This document shows, one piece after another, positions 11,668-24,411 of a stretch of DNA of 64,000 nt. The position numbers and the translations under genes are program-made. Positions within the stretch are counted from its first letter, which is position 1, and each line of letters opens with the position of its first letter. Source of the DNA: Burkholderia sp. SRS-46 (lineage in GTDB: Bacteria; Pseudomonadota; Gammaproteobacteria; Burkholderiales; Burkholderiaceae); contig NZ_PTXL01000003.1 of the NCBI RefSeq assembly GCF_004343775.1, positions 496,001 through 560,000 on the forward strand, given 5' to 3'. The notes under the pieces are model-generated. The model saw only the letters and a program-made list of their open reading frames with translations, was not told where the DNA came from and did no database searches.

Positions 11668-13098
11668 ATGCAAGCATCCGATCCTTTCTCCGGCTACGTG
11701 AGCGACGTGACGTTCCCGGACCGCTTCCATCGCGAGTTGTCCCCCGCGTGGCTGAATTACGCCAGCGTACTGGGCGGCGCCCGGCCGAAAGATCTGGGCC
11801 GGCCGTTCCGCTACCTCGACCTCGGCTGCGGCTTCGCGCATTCGACCGTCATCAATGCGGCGGCGTTTCCACACGCCGAGTTTCATGCGTGCGACTTCAA
11901 TCCGGCCCACATCGAAGCAGCCACACGGCGCGCGACCGGGCTCGGCATCGACAATGTCGTGTTCCACGAGGCGAGCTTCGACGCGTTGCTCGATCAGGCT
12001 CTGCCGCCGTTCGACTTCATCGTGATGCACGGCGTCTACAGCTGGGTCGATGCCGATGTCCGGCGCGTCGTCCGGCAATTGGTCGCGCGACACCTGGCCG
12101 ACGAAGGGCGGGCCTACGTCAGCTACAACTGCCAGCCTGGCTGGTCGGCCGAAATGCCATTGCGCAAGCTGATGCTCGAACTGGCGCAGGCGGCTGACGG
12201 CGGCACCGAAGCGCGCATAGGCAGCGCGATCGCCGGCATGCAAGGTCTCGCCAACCCGGGTGTCCGCTACTTCCGCGACAATCCGGCCGCCACCGACGCA
12301 CTGGCGGCGCTCGCGAAGGATCCGCACGACTACCTCGCGCACGAGTTCCTGAACCGCGCGTGGGAGGTCCACTACTCGGTCGACGTCATCGACGAGATGG
12401 CCGCGGCGAACCTCGCTTACGCGGGCAGCGCAACGCTCGCGGACAATCATCCGATGCTGCTGATCGACCGTCAGGCGGCCAATGCGATCGCGGCGCTGCC
12501 GAACCCACGGTTGCGGCATCTGGCCGAGGATTTCGCCGTCAATCGCCGCTTTCGCCGCGACGTGTTCGTGCGCGGCGCGCTCGCAAGTCCGGCGCCGGCT
12601 CAGGCCATCCGGCATCTCGACGAAATCGCGATCGGCTGCACGACCGAGGTCGAACGGATCGAGACGCGCGTGACGATACCGCGCGGCGCGCTGAATTTTC
12701 AGCCGAATTTCATCGCCGACCTGCGTGCGCTGATGCGACAGGGTGCGATGCGAATCGGCGAGATCGTTGCCCGTCTCGGCGGCGAACGCCACAACCCGCC
12801 GGAGATCCTGCAGAACCTGCTGTTCCTCGTCGCGAGCGGTACGCTGACGCCGTTCGCCCAGGCGGGCGGCTGCACGGAAACGGGTGTGCGACGCGCGGCG
12901 AGCCCGTCTGCGGCACAGGCACTCACGCTGGCAAGCAGCGCAGACGACGCGACGCCCGCGTTCGTGCCCAGCGAAGCACTCGGCAGCGGTGTTGCGGTAA
13001 ATGCCGACGAAGCAAAGCAGGCGCTGCGCTGGATCGCCGGCGAGGCGATGCTGCGCCCGGACCGGCTCGCGCGCCTCGGCGTGCTGCGCGGAGCGTGA
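11668..13098 (+). CDS. class I SAM-dependent methyltransferase with methyltransferase regulatory domain
   Basis: 476-residue protein (502 if started at 11590). The N-terminal part opens with DPFSGYVSDVTFPDRFHREL, then motif I of a class I methyltransferase, YLDLGCGFAHST (about residue 50), a motif-II-like HACDFN and FDFIVMHGVYSWVD, all typical of a family in which this catalytic unit is followed by a methyltransferase regulatory domain. That second half is seen at residues about 190-470, including HEFLNRAWEVHYSVDVIDEM. Substrate unknown. It is a single gene; a hairpin follows at 13130. Start is uncertain: neither ATG has a good ribosome site, and I prefer 11668 because it places the conserved DPFSGY block near the N-terminus. 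Confidence 0.75.
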   Translation: MQASDPFSGYVSDVTFPDRFHRELSPAWLNYASVLGGARPKDLGRPFRYLDLGCGFAHSTVINAAAFPHAEFHACDFNPAHIEAATRRATGLGIDNVVFHEASFDALLDQALPPFDFIVMHGVYSWVDADVRRVVRQLVARHLADEGRAYVSYNCQPGWSAEMPLRKLMLELAQAADGGTEARIGSAIAGMQGLANPGVRYFRDNPAATDALAALAKDPHDYLAHEFLNRAWEVHYSVDVIDEMAAANLAYAGSATLADNHPMLLIDRQAANAIAALPNPRLRHLAEDFAVNRRFRRDVFVRGALASPAPAQAIRHLDEIAIGCTTEVERIETRVTIPRGALNFQPNFIADLRALMRQGAMRIGEIVARLGGERHNPPEILQNLLFLVASGTLTPFAQAGGCTETGVRRAASPSAAQALTLASSADDATPAFVPSEALGSGVAVNADEAKQALRWIAGEAMLRPDRLARLGVLRGA

Positions 13099-13129
13099 TA
13101 CGCGCGGTGATTCTGGATTGGAGAGGAAG

Positions 13130-13158
13130 GATAGAACGCGCCGATGGCGCGCTCTATC
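13130..13158. other. hairpin downstream of the methyltransferase gene
   Basis: GATAGA and CGCGCC pair with GGCGCG and TCTATC around a GAT loop, with one mismatch. No T-run follows on the plus strand. It may stabilise or weakly end the methyltransferase mRNA. Confidence 0.4.
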
Positions 13159-13180
13159 GCATTTCCTGGACTGGAAATGC

Positions 13181-13209
13181 AAAAACCCCCGCCTTTCGGG
13201 CGGGGGTTT
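13181..13209 (-). terminator. rho-independent terminator of the rRNA operon
   Basis: A GC stem (CCCCCGCC with GGCGGGGG, small loop) is flanked by AAAAA on the plus strand, so transcripts coming from the rRNA operon on the minus strand end in a U-run. It lies 13 bases past the 5S gene. Confidence 0.85.
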
Positions 13210-13221
13210 CTGGCTTAGGGA

Positions 13222-13335
13222 GCCTGACGATTACCTACTTTCACACGGGAATCCGCACTATCATCGGCGTAGAGTCGTTTCACGGTCCTGTTCGGGATGG
13301 GAAGGGGTGGGACCGACTCGCTATGGTCATCAGGC
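13222..13335 (-). rRNA. rrf: 5S ribosomal RNA
   Basis: About 114 bases. The ends pair (GCCTGATGACC at the 5' end, GTAATCGTCAGGC at the 3' end), and the interior contains the conserved CCCATCCCGAACAGG and GGGAT-type loops. Last gene of the rRNA operon, followed by the terminator. Confidence 0.95.
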
Positions 13336-13487
13336 AAAGAGGGTTGTCGCGCGGCTTCGCAGCGCGACCAATCTGGGAAGAAGCAGTAATTTTGGTTGTG
13401 TGTATCACACACGAGAATCCAACTTGTCGCCTCGATCGCGGCCGGTGCTTGCGCACGGCGCCGATCTACAAGGCAGACTTGTTATAG

Positions 13488-16368
<2,881 letters not shown>

Positions 16369-16538
16369 TATAACGAGTCTGTCTCGTTACAGGTTGAGTT
16401 CTCGCGTTGTGCCGTATTCCAATTGAGCCGAACGTTAAGTTCGAATCATCTTGAGATACATCGATACAATCACAACCCGGATAGTTTTCACGTCCATCTC
16501 AAGACGCTTCCGCTATCCAAATTACTTACTTCTTCCAG

Positions 16539-16551
16539 ATTGTTAAAGAAC
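16539..16551 (-). promoter_or_regulatory. boxA-like antitermination site in the 16S-23S spacer
   Basis: The minus strand reads GTTCTTTAACAAT, a close match to rRNA boxA, between tRNA-Ala and 23S. It recruits the Nus antitermination complex in known rRNA operons. Confidence 0.7.
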
Positions 16552-16643
16552 GACAGCCGATATGGTGTTACTCATATCACTCTGACTGGCTCAATCGCCA
16601 ATGACAAAGATTCGACTCAAGTCGAACGCTTGTCATTGAAGAT

Positions 16644-16719
16644 TGGTGGAGGCAGACGGGATCGAACCGACGACCCCCTGCTTGCAAAGCAGGTGCTCTC
16701 CCAGCTGAGCTATGCCCCC
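16644..16719 (-). tRNA. tRNA-Ala (anticodon TGC)
   Basis: 76 bases including encoded CCA. The acceptor GGGGGCA pairs with TGCCTCC, the anticodon loop reads CTTTGCAAG, and the T-loop is GGTTCGATCC. It sits in the 16S-23S spacer as usual. Confidence 0.97.
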
Positions 16720-16809
16720 ATGTACAGAGACTTCCTCAGGTTTCAGCCCATCGGCATGGGGTACTCGTAAGCGCTAAAGCGCTAACGATCACCGGCACAC
16801 GTCAGACAA

Positions 16810-16886
16810 TGGTGGGTCTGGTTGGATTCGAACCAACGACCCCCGCCTTATCAAGACGGTGCTCTAACCGACTGAGCTACAGACCC
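16810..16886 (-). tRNA. tRNA-Ile (anticodon GAT)
   Basis: 77 bases including encoded CCA. The acceptor GGGTCTG pairs with CAGACCC, the anticodon loop reads TTGATAA, and the T-arm is GGTTCGAATCC. It is the first of the two spacer tRNAs. Confidence 0.97.
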
Positions 16887-16945
16887 CTGAGTCTGTCCTA
16901 ATTTACAGCCGATAAGCGTGAGCGCTCAACTTCGCGAGATAGCTC

Positions 16946-18481
<1,536 letters not shown>

Positions 18482-18647
18482 AAACCTGTTACTGTTTTCG
18501 GTTCGGTTAAGAACCGGTCGCTCACTCAAAGCTGACAGGAATATGAATTGCTTCATAAACCTGACTTACTTTAGTGTGAGACTCTTGATACTTTTGCTAT
18601 CTGATCCGAGGATCAGCTCGCTTCGATCAAGCGCCCACACTTATCGG

Positions 18648-18667
18648 CTGTTAATTTTTAAAGAGCG
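18648..18667 (-). promoter_or_regulatory. boxA antitermination site in the rRNA leader
   Basis: The minus strand reads CGCTCTTTAAAAATTAACAG, close to the leader boxA of rRNA operons, between the promoter at 18737 and the 16S gene. Confidence 0.7.
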
Positions 18668-18736
18668 TTTCTGCGAGAAATTCGGCGTTGGCCTTGTTTC
18701 CCAGCAGCGCTGCGTTTTCAGCAGCAGAGAAGCGAG

Positions 18737-18765
18737 ATTATGAACCGTGTTTCGCAGTTCGTCAA
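18737..18765 (-). promoter_or_regulatory. rRNA operon promoter
   Basis: On the minus strand TTGACG (18760-18765) and CATAAT (18737-18742) are exactly 17 bases apart. A run of A residues (GTAGTAAAAAAGTTG) directly upstream of the -35 resembles an UP element. About 255 bases of leader follow before 16S. Confidence 0.8.
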
Positions 18766-19135
18766 CAACTTTTTTACTACTTCGTTGCGACTGCGGGGTT
18801 CTTCTTCTCAGCCAGCCGCGCGTCCCATCCTGCGACACACCACCAGCTTCGCTTCCCCTTCCGCGCTGCGTTTCCGTTAGCGCGAAAGAGGCGTGATTCT
18901 AGGCAGCCCGCGCGAGATGCGCAAGGGGTTTCGTGAAATAAATTTAAAAACCTCTTAAACCGGACGCCGCCTCTTATATAGCTGACTTATCGATGTACGA
19001 CGCGTCTATATAGAAAGCACCGCCCCCGTAATTGCACACACATACACGACGCGCCCGCACAGGAACCCATTTATGGGATGAACGCCGAATGCCCGGTCGA
19101 GTATCATGCCGCGATCGCACTCCCCATACTGACCC
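18766..19135. other. gap upstream of the rRNA promoter
   Basis: Contains the UP-like A-tract and a further AT-rich patch near 18935-18960 (AAATAAATTTAAAAACC). It could be a second rRNA promoter or activator region. No gene seen. Confidence 0.4.
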
Positions 19136-19576
19136 ATGATGGATAGCACCACCCGATCCGACGAAGCCGACTTTCGCGCCGAATACCTCGCACTGAGCCA
19201 GCGCGCCGCCGCGCTGGAAGAACAGGTCCCGTCTCTCCTGCAACGCATCTCCGACGTGCTGCCCCGCATCGGCGGACAATCCGAGCTGGCGGACGATTAC
19301 CGGGAAGCGCTGGTCGGCGCGCGCAATGCGGCACTGGTCTCCATCGAAAACTACCAGCAGGCCTTCCCGTTCCTGCAAACCGCGGAATCGATCATCGAGC
19401 AGCTGGACAAGACGCCCGCCCGCGACGAAGACGAAGAGTGGCGCGACGCATTGGTGCAGCGTCTCGACGAACTGATCGATGTCGCAACCGTGATGATCGA
19501 CGATGCGGACGCGCACTACGAGCAGGCGCAAGATCCCGATCCGGCCGACGTGCCGCCATCCCTGCTCGACGACTGA
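19136..19576 (+). CDS. hypothetical protein, acidic helical
   Basis: 146 residues (144 if the second ATG is used). Acidic and mostly helical, with no signal peptide or membrane segment; ends in PPSLLDD. Heptad-like leucines in the regions LSQRAAALEEQVPSLLQRI and LVQRLDELIDVATVMIDDA suggest a coiled-coil or helical bundle. Codon use and third-position GC match neighbouring genes. It is the first gene beyond the rRNA promoter, transcribed away from it. I do not recognise the family. Confidence 0.65.
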   Translation: MMDSTTRSDEADFRAEYLALSQRAAALEEQVPSLLQRISDVLPRIGGQSELADDYREALVGARNAALVSIENYQQAFPFLQTAESIIEQLDKTPARDEDEEWRDALVQRLDELIDVATVMIDDADAHYEQAQDPDPADVPPSLLDD

Positions 19577-19650
19577 ACGACCCGGCCGCCGGCGCACTTC
19601 CCGTAAAAGCTCACCGTGACATGGGAAGGACGCCGGGCCGGTGTGCCCGA

Positions 19651-20325
19651 CTACGGCGCGGGATAGCCGATCGGTTCGCTCACCCTGGGCACCCGGATGT
19701 ACCCGCCCTCTGCATCCCCATATGCGTCGGCGCTTCCTTCGACCACGAATCGCGCCGTCAATGCGCACAGCGCCGCGTCCCTCGCATCGACGGAGGTCAG
19801 CGTCGTGACGTCGATCCCCCATCCCTCCAGTAATTGTCTGCGCTGAACGCGCTTCTGCCTGGCGGACGCGACGTCCTTGCCCAGCAGCGCGCACGTGATC
19901 GCGTGCGGATAGGTCTCGAAGCTCACGCGCCCGCCCGCGTAGCGCGGCGCGCTCAGCAGCGGGTACGCGCCGTCAAGTGCGCGATAAACCCGCTCGCCGA
20001 CGAACATCCAGTCGTAGAAGCCCGTGGTATTGGCCAGCGCCCGCTCCCGCGCCGGCGTCGAGAACAACGAGATCCGTTCGCGCACCAGCGCGCGCTCGGC
20101 CGCCCGGTGGCCCTCGCCGGCCCACCATCGACACGGCGCATCGACACCCACGGCCACCACGTCATGTTCGAGGCACAGCGGCAGCAGCGCTTCCGGCGCT
20201 ACGCCGCGGGCGCGATGCAGGATCGACGTGCCTTGCAGGATCACGAGATCGCACAGCTTCAGGTTCCCGCCCACGTCGATGCCGGCAACGGGCGCCGTTC
20301 GCATCGTCCTCGCCCGCACGGTCAT
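19651..20325 (-). CDS. DUF429 protein, RNase H-fold
   Basis: 224 residues of the DUF429 family, which has an RNase H-like fold. Signature parts are AGIDVGGNLKLCDLV near the start, VAVGVDAPCRWW, the region with ERISLFSTPARERAL, FETYPHAITCALLG, and TSVDARDAALCALTARF at the end, where the aspartates usually sit in the active site. Function unproven; a nuclease role is inferred from the fold. Its ATG overlaps the stop of the upstream HD-domain gene by four bases (ATGA), so the two are translationally coupled. Confidence 0.75.
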   Translation of the reverse strand: MTVRARTMRTAPVAGIDVGGNLKLCDLVILQGTSILHRARGVAPEALLPLCLEHDVVAVGVDAPCRWWAGEGHRAAERALVRERISLFSTPARERALANTTGFYDWMFVGERVYRALDGAYPLLSAPRYAGGRVSFETYPHAITCALLGKDVASARQKRVQRRQLLEGWGIDVTTLTSVDARDAALCALTARFVVEGSADAYGDAEGGYIRVPRVSEPIGYPAP

Positions 20326-20846
20326 GCCGACGGCCGCGCGTCGTACGCGGCGTCGAAGATTGCCTCGAGCCCCGGATGCACGCCGCGCATCCGGTCGACC
20401 ACCGCCTTCGCCCAGTCGAAATACGCCTGCTTGCGATCCAGCGGCCAGTCCGCCGGCGGACGCGTCGCGATATCGCGCAGGTTGCAGATCTTGTCCGCCA
20501 GCTTCACGAGTTTCGCGCGGCGGCTGATGTGCGCGGCATGTTCGATCTGCAGACGCTTGCGCTCGTCCTGCGGCAGCGACTTGTCGTCCGTCAGCTCCAT
20601 CACGATGTCGGCGATGTCCTTGCCGAACCGGCGCAGCAATTCCTGCTCGGTCGTCCCGGTATCCTCGACCGTGTCGTGCAGCACCGCGGCGACAATCACC
20701 CGCTCGTCCTCGATGCCGGCCTCGTTGGCGAGCACGTCCGCCAGCGCGATCGGGTGATTGATGTACGGCGACGCTTCGTCGTCCTTGCGCCGCTGATTGC
20801 GATGCCTGTCCGCGGCGAACGCCATGGCGGCGACCAGCTTGTTCAT
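20322..20846 (-). CDS. HD-domain small alarmone hydrolase-like protein (SpoT/MESH1 type)
   Basis: 174 residues consisting only of the hydrolase domain found in RelA/SpoT. The metal-binding set is visible: AADRHRNQRRKD and SPYINHPIALADVL (first His), AVLHDTVEDTG (HD pair plus ED), and KLVKLADKICNLRDIA. There is no synthetase, TGS or ACT domain. Such proteins remove the pyrophosphate from (p)ppGpp or related nucleotides. ATG at 20846 chosen because it gives the family start MNKLVAAMAFA. Coupled to the DUF429 gene. Confidence 0.78.
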   Translation of the reverse strand: MNKLVAAMAFAADRHRNQRRKDDEASPYINHPIALADVLANEAGIEDERVIVAAVLHDTVEDTGTTEQELLRRFGKDIADIVMELTDDKSLPQDERKRLQIEHAAHISRRAKLVKLADKICNLRDIATRPPADWPLDRKQAYFDWAKAVVDRMRGVHPGLEAIFDAAYDARPSA

Positions 20847-20937
20847 CGTTGCCCCCTGATTCGCCGGAACCGCGAGGCGATCCGGCATTCCGTATCCGCG
20901 TGCATTCTTGCAGATTCCCCGGCCGCCGCGACCGAAG

Positions 20938-23900
20938 CTACGCGGCAGCCGCCTCGCGCTGCAGCGGCACCACGTTGACCTGCTCGCCGAACACCGCCTT
21001 CACCAGCGGCAGCAGGTGATCGTGGTGCGTGAGGAACAGCACCTGCGTCCTCGTCGACAAGTCCCGCAACGCCTCGAGGCCCGCCTTCGACCGCGCATCG
21101 TCGAAGTTGATGAACAGATCATCGGCGACGAACGGCAGCGCGGTCTTGTTGCGAAGCTGGAGTTCGAGCGCCGCGATCCGCAGCGCGAGGAACAGCTGGT
21201 CGCGCGTCCCTTCGCTCATCCCGGTCACCTCGACCGTCGTGCCCTTCGTCCGCTTCGCATGCAGCGCCGGCGGCGACGTCTCGGTGTCGACCGTCAGCCT
21301 CGCGAACTCGCCGAGCGTCAGTCCCGCGAAAATCCCCCCCGCGCGCTTGAGCATCGGCCCCTGCTTCTGGTCGCGATAGCGATCCGTCGCCCACTTCAGC
21401 AGCCGGCTCGCGGTCGCCGCCTCCAGGTACTGTTCGGCGGCGTCGCCCATCGCGGCCAGCGCTTCCTGCCGCTTCGCCTCGGCAACCGCCGCACCGGCCT
21501 GGCCGGCGACCGCGCCGAACGCCTGTTCCGCCACCACCTGCCGCTGCGCGAGCTCGTTCAGGCGCTTGCCGACATCGCTCAATGCCTGCTTCGCCGATTC
21601 GAGCAGCGCCGGCACCTCGGCGATGTCCTGCTCCGCGATCTCGGCCTCGATCGCGTCCTGCGACAGGCCGTCGCCGTCCCGCACCAGCGCCTCCTGCGCC
21701 GCCTCGACCGCCTGCCGCAACTGGCGCTGCCGGTCGGAGCGCTCGGCCAGCGGCAGCGCCGCGTCGATCGACACGACGCCGGCCGACTGGAGAAGCGGCT
21801 GGATCCGCGCGTCCGCGCCCGCGACCGCGGCCACCGCGTCCGCCACCTTGCCCTCGGCCTGCCGGATTGCGTCGTCGGCCCGCTCGATCGCTTTCGCCGT
21901 TTCCCTCGCGGCCGCGAGGCGCGCCGTCAGCCGGCGCACAACCTCCGGCCAGTTGTCGGCCGCCAGCAGCGCGGGATCCAGCGCGTCGGCCAGCCGGCGC
22001 GCATCGTTCTCCAGCGCGGCCAGCTCGGCGCGGATCGCGGCCATCCGGCCGCGCGGCGCATCGGCCGCCGCCAGGCCGGCCGCAACGGCATTCGCCAGCT
22101 CGACCGCCCCTTCCGCCACCGCAAGCGTCACGGCACTCGTGGTGAGCCTGGCGTCCGCCAGCGCGTCGCGCCATTGCGCCTGCCACGCGTCGTAGGCCGC
22201 CTGCGCAAGATCGACCTTCGCCTGCGCGCTCGCACACCCGCGTTCCGCCTGACGCGCCTGGTCGGCCAGGCTGCCCTGTTGCGCATTCGCCTTTTCCGCC
22301 GCCTGCACGAACGACTCGGCGGCAACGACGCGGGCCGCCAGCGCGTCCGACTCGCTGTCGCGCGCCACCGTGCGCAGCGCCGACGACAGTGCCGCGTCGG
22401 CCGCCGTGCGCGCCGCGCGCATCGTGTCGAGCTCGTGCGCCTGACGCTCGCGCTCGGCCTGCGCGACGAACACCGCTTCACGCTTCGCCAGCCAGTCGTT
22501 CAGGTCGGCCAGCGGCATGCCCGGCACACCGGCGGCCGTCATCAACTGCGCCCACGCGTTGCGGGACGTGGCAAGCGCCCGCTCGCGCTCGGCCAACGCG
22601 GCCTGCTTGCGCGCCTGGTTCGCACGCGCCGACTCGACCTGCTGACGCAGCGACTGCAGCGTCGCCGCCGCCTGCGTCGTGCCGAGCTGGGAATCGACGA
22701 GCTCGTCCGCGAGCCGGATCGCATCGTCGACGGCCGGCGCGCCGGCTTCGAGGCCGACCGCGCCGCGCTTGATCTCCCCCCACGCACCGTCGCGGCGCGT
22801 GCGCGCCGCCTGCACGTCGGCGCTCGTGACGACCTTGTGGTTTTCCGTGAAATGCCGTTCCTGCAGTTCGAGCCGCTCCAGCTCCTCGCACGCCTGATCC
22901 AGCGCGTCGCGCGCCGCACCGACCGCGCTCGCCTGCTCGCTGTCGTCCTTCTGCCACGCGGCGAGCCGCGCCGTCGACGGCAGGTCGAGCGCGCGCAACG
23001 CCGCCGCCGGCCGGCGCCACTGCCCGAGCCCGTCGAGCGCATCGCGCAGCGCGCGCTCCGATGCGGCTACCTCGCGCTCGAGCGCCTGCTCCCTCGGCGC
23101 GCTGTTCCTGAAACCCTGCGCGTCGGCAAGCGCGGCGCGCAGCGCCTCCGGCACCTCGACGGTCGCCAGCCCGGCCAGCTGGCCCTGCAGTTGCGCAAGC
23201 TCGCGCGCCCGTTCGTCGAGCGCCTCGCGCGCACCGAGCAACGCCTGCTGCAACGCACCGTGCTCGCGCAGCAGGTTGGTGACCGTCTTCAGCGACAGCG
23301 CCTTCGGCAACGCCGCGCGCAGCGCCGCTTCGTCCTCGGGCCAGCCGAGCTGCGCCGCGCCGCCGAACGCGGCCGACAGGTGACGGTCGAGCTCCGCCTC
23401 GCGCAGCAGCAAGTCCTGCGGATGATTCGCGCACGCGCTGCGCAGCCGGTCGAGCGCCTCGATGTCGCCCGCCAGCGCAAGCGCGCCGTGGTCCGCGGCG
23501 ATCGCGTCGCGCGCCTGCCGCTTGGCGGCGAGATCGGCGCGCCGCTCTTCCTGCACCTTGCGCTCCGCCGCGAGATCGCCCTGTGCCTTCAGCAGGTCCG
23601 CGTACGCGGTCGGCGGCAATTCCACGACGTCGCCCAGCTCCGCCAGCGCGGCGTGCTTGACCGTCAGCTCCTTCAGGTACGGCGCGAGCCGCCGCACGCG
23701 CTCGAGCTTCGAGCGCAGCGATTCGAGCCGGCGCTGTTCGGCACGCACGTGCTCGATCTCCTGCTCGACCACCTCGCACGCTTCCTTGCGGTCGACCCAG
23801 TCCCGCGTGCGCACCTGCACCGCCTTCAGTTCGCCCACGGCTTCGCTGAAGGCCGTCTCGGCCACCGCGAACGCGCTGCCGCTGCGCCGCGGCGCCCACA

Positions 23901-24408
23901 GCTCGAGCGCGCGCGCATCCAGTTCCTCGCGCACCGGCCCGAGGCTCCCGACGCCCGCCGCCGATTCGAACAGCACCTGGCCGAGCTTGTCGGACGCGTC
24001 GAGAATGCTCCTGCCGCCCTCGACCAGCCGCCCATGGTCGAGCCCGAACATCTGCTCGAAGAACTCCTTGCTCGCGCCGTCGAGCACGGCCGCCAGATAA
24101 TCGTCCGGCAGCTTGTCGTCCGCCGGCGTGCGCAGCGGGCTGCGGCCCCGCGCCCGATGGAACGCCATCTCGCCGGCGACGCCTTCCAGCACGCCGCCGA
24201 GCCGCAGCTCCGGCGTGCTGTGCAGGAAATCGAGCGGCGTCTGCAGCTTCATGCCGAACAGCAGCTCCGACACGGCCGTGCGGATCGTCGACTTGCCGGC
24301 CTCGTTGGGCCCGACGATCACGTGGAAATCGTGGTCCGCGCGCGGAAAGCGCAGCGTCGCATCGGTGAACTTGCCGTACTTGATCAGGTCGAGTTGCTTG
24401 ATGCGCAT
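20938..24408 (-). CDS. SMC/Rad50-like ATPase, YhaN family
   Basis: 1156-residue chromosome-maintenance-type ATPase. The N-terminus has Walker A GPNEAGKST (about residues 33-41) preceded by IKYGKFTDATLRFPR and followed by LLFGMKLQTPLDFLHSTP. The middle 800 residues are long Ala/Glu/Arg-rich coiled coils. The C-terminus carries the signature-like SEGTRDQLFLALRIAALE, Walker B LPFVADDLFINFDD and a histidine switch FLTHHDHLL. This matches YhaN, the partner of the nuclease YhaO. It starts three bases after the stop of the nuclease gene, so they form one unit. Likely role: processing DNA ends or unusual DNA structures, as for SbcCD/Rad50-Mre11. Confidence 0.85.
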   Translation of the reverse strand: MRIKQLDLIKYGKFTDATLRFPRADHDFHVIVGPNEAGKSTIRTAVSELLFGMKLQTPLDFLHSTPELRLGGVLEGVAGEMAFHRARGRSPLRTPADDKLPDDYLAAVLDGASKEFFEQMFGLDHGRLVEGGRSILDASDKLGQVLFESAAGVGSLGPVREELDARALELWAPRRSGSAFAVAETAFSEAVGELKAVQVRTRDWVDRKEACEVVEQEIEHVRAEQRRLESLRSKLERVRRLAPYLKELTVKHAALAELGDVVELPPTAYADLLKAQGDLAAERKVQEERRADLAAKRQARDAIAADHGALALAGDIEALDRLRSACANHPQDLLLREAELDRHLSAAFGGAAQLGWPEDEAALRAALPKALSLKTVTNLLREHGALQQALLGAREALDERARELAQLQGQLAGLATVEVPEALRAALADAQGFRNSAPREQALEREVAASERALRDALDGLGQWRRPAAALRALDLPSTARLAAWQKDDSEQASAVGAARDALDQACEELERLELQERHFTENHKVVTSADVQAARTRRDGAWGEIKRGAVGLEAGAPAVDDAIRLADELVDSQLGTTQAAATLQSLRQQVESARANQARKQAALAERERALATSRNAWAQLMTAAGVPGMPLADLNDWLAKREAVFVAQAERERQAHELDTMRAARTAADAALSSALRTVARDSESDALAARVVAAESFVQAAEKANAQQGSLADQARQAERGCASAQAKVDLAQAAYDAWQAQWRDALADARLTTSAVTLAVAEGAVELANAVAAGLAAADAPRGRMAAIRAELAALENDARRLADALDPALLAADNWPEVVRRLTARLAAARETAKAIERADDAIRQAEGKVADAVAAVAGADARIQPLLQSAGVVSIDAALPLAERSDRQRQLRQAVEAAQEALVRDGDGLSQDAIEAEIAEQDIAEVPALLESAKQALSDVGKRLNELAQRQVVAEQAFGAVAGQAGAAVAEAKRQEALAAMGDAAEQYLEAATASRLLKWATDRYRDQKQGPMLKRAGGIFAGLTLGEFARLTVDTETSPPALHAKRTKGTTVEVTGMSEGTRDQLFLALRIAALELQLRNKTALPFVADDLFINFDDARSKAGLEALRDLSTRTQVLFLTHHDHLLPLVKAVFGEQVNVVPLQREAAAA

Positions 24409-24411
24409 CGC

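Noticed and set aside
13130..13158. Terminator for the methyltransferase gene
   Set aside because: It forms a hairpin but has no T-run on the plus strand, so it was listed only as a hairpin.
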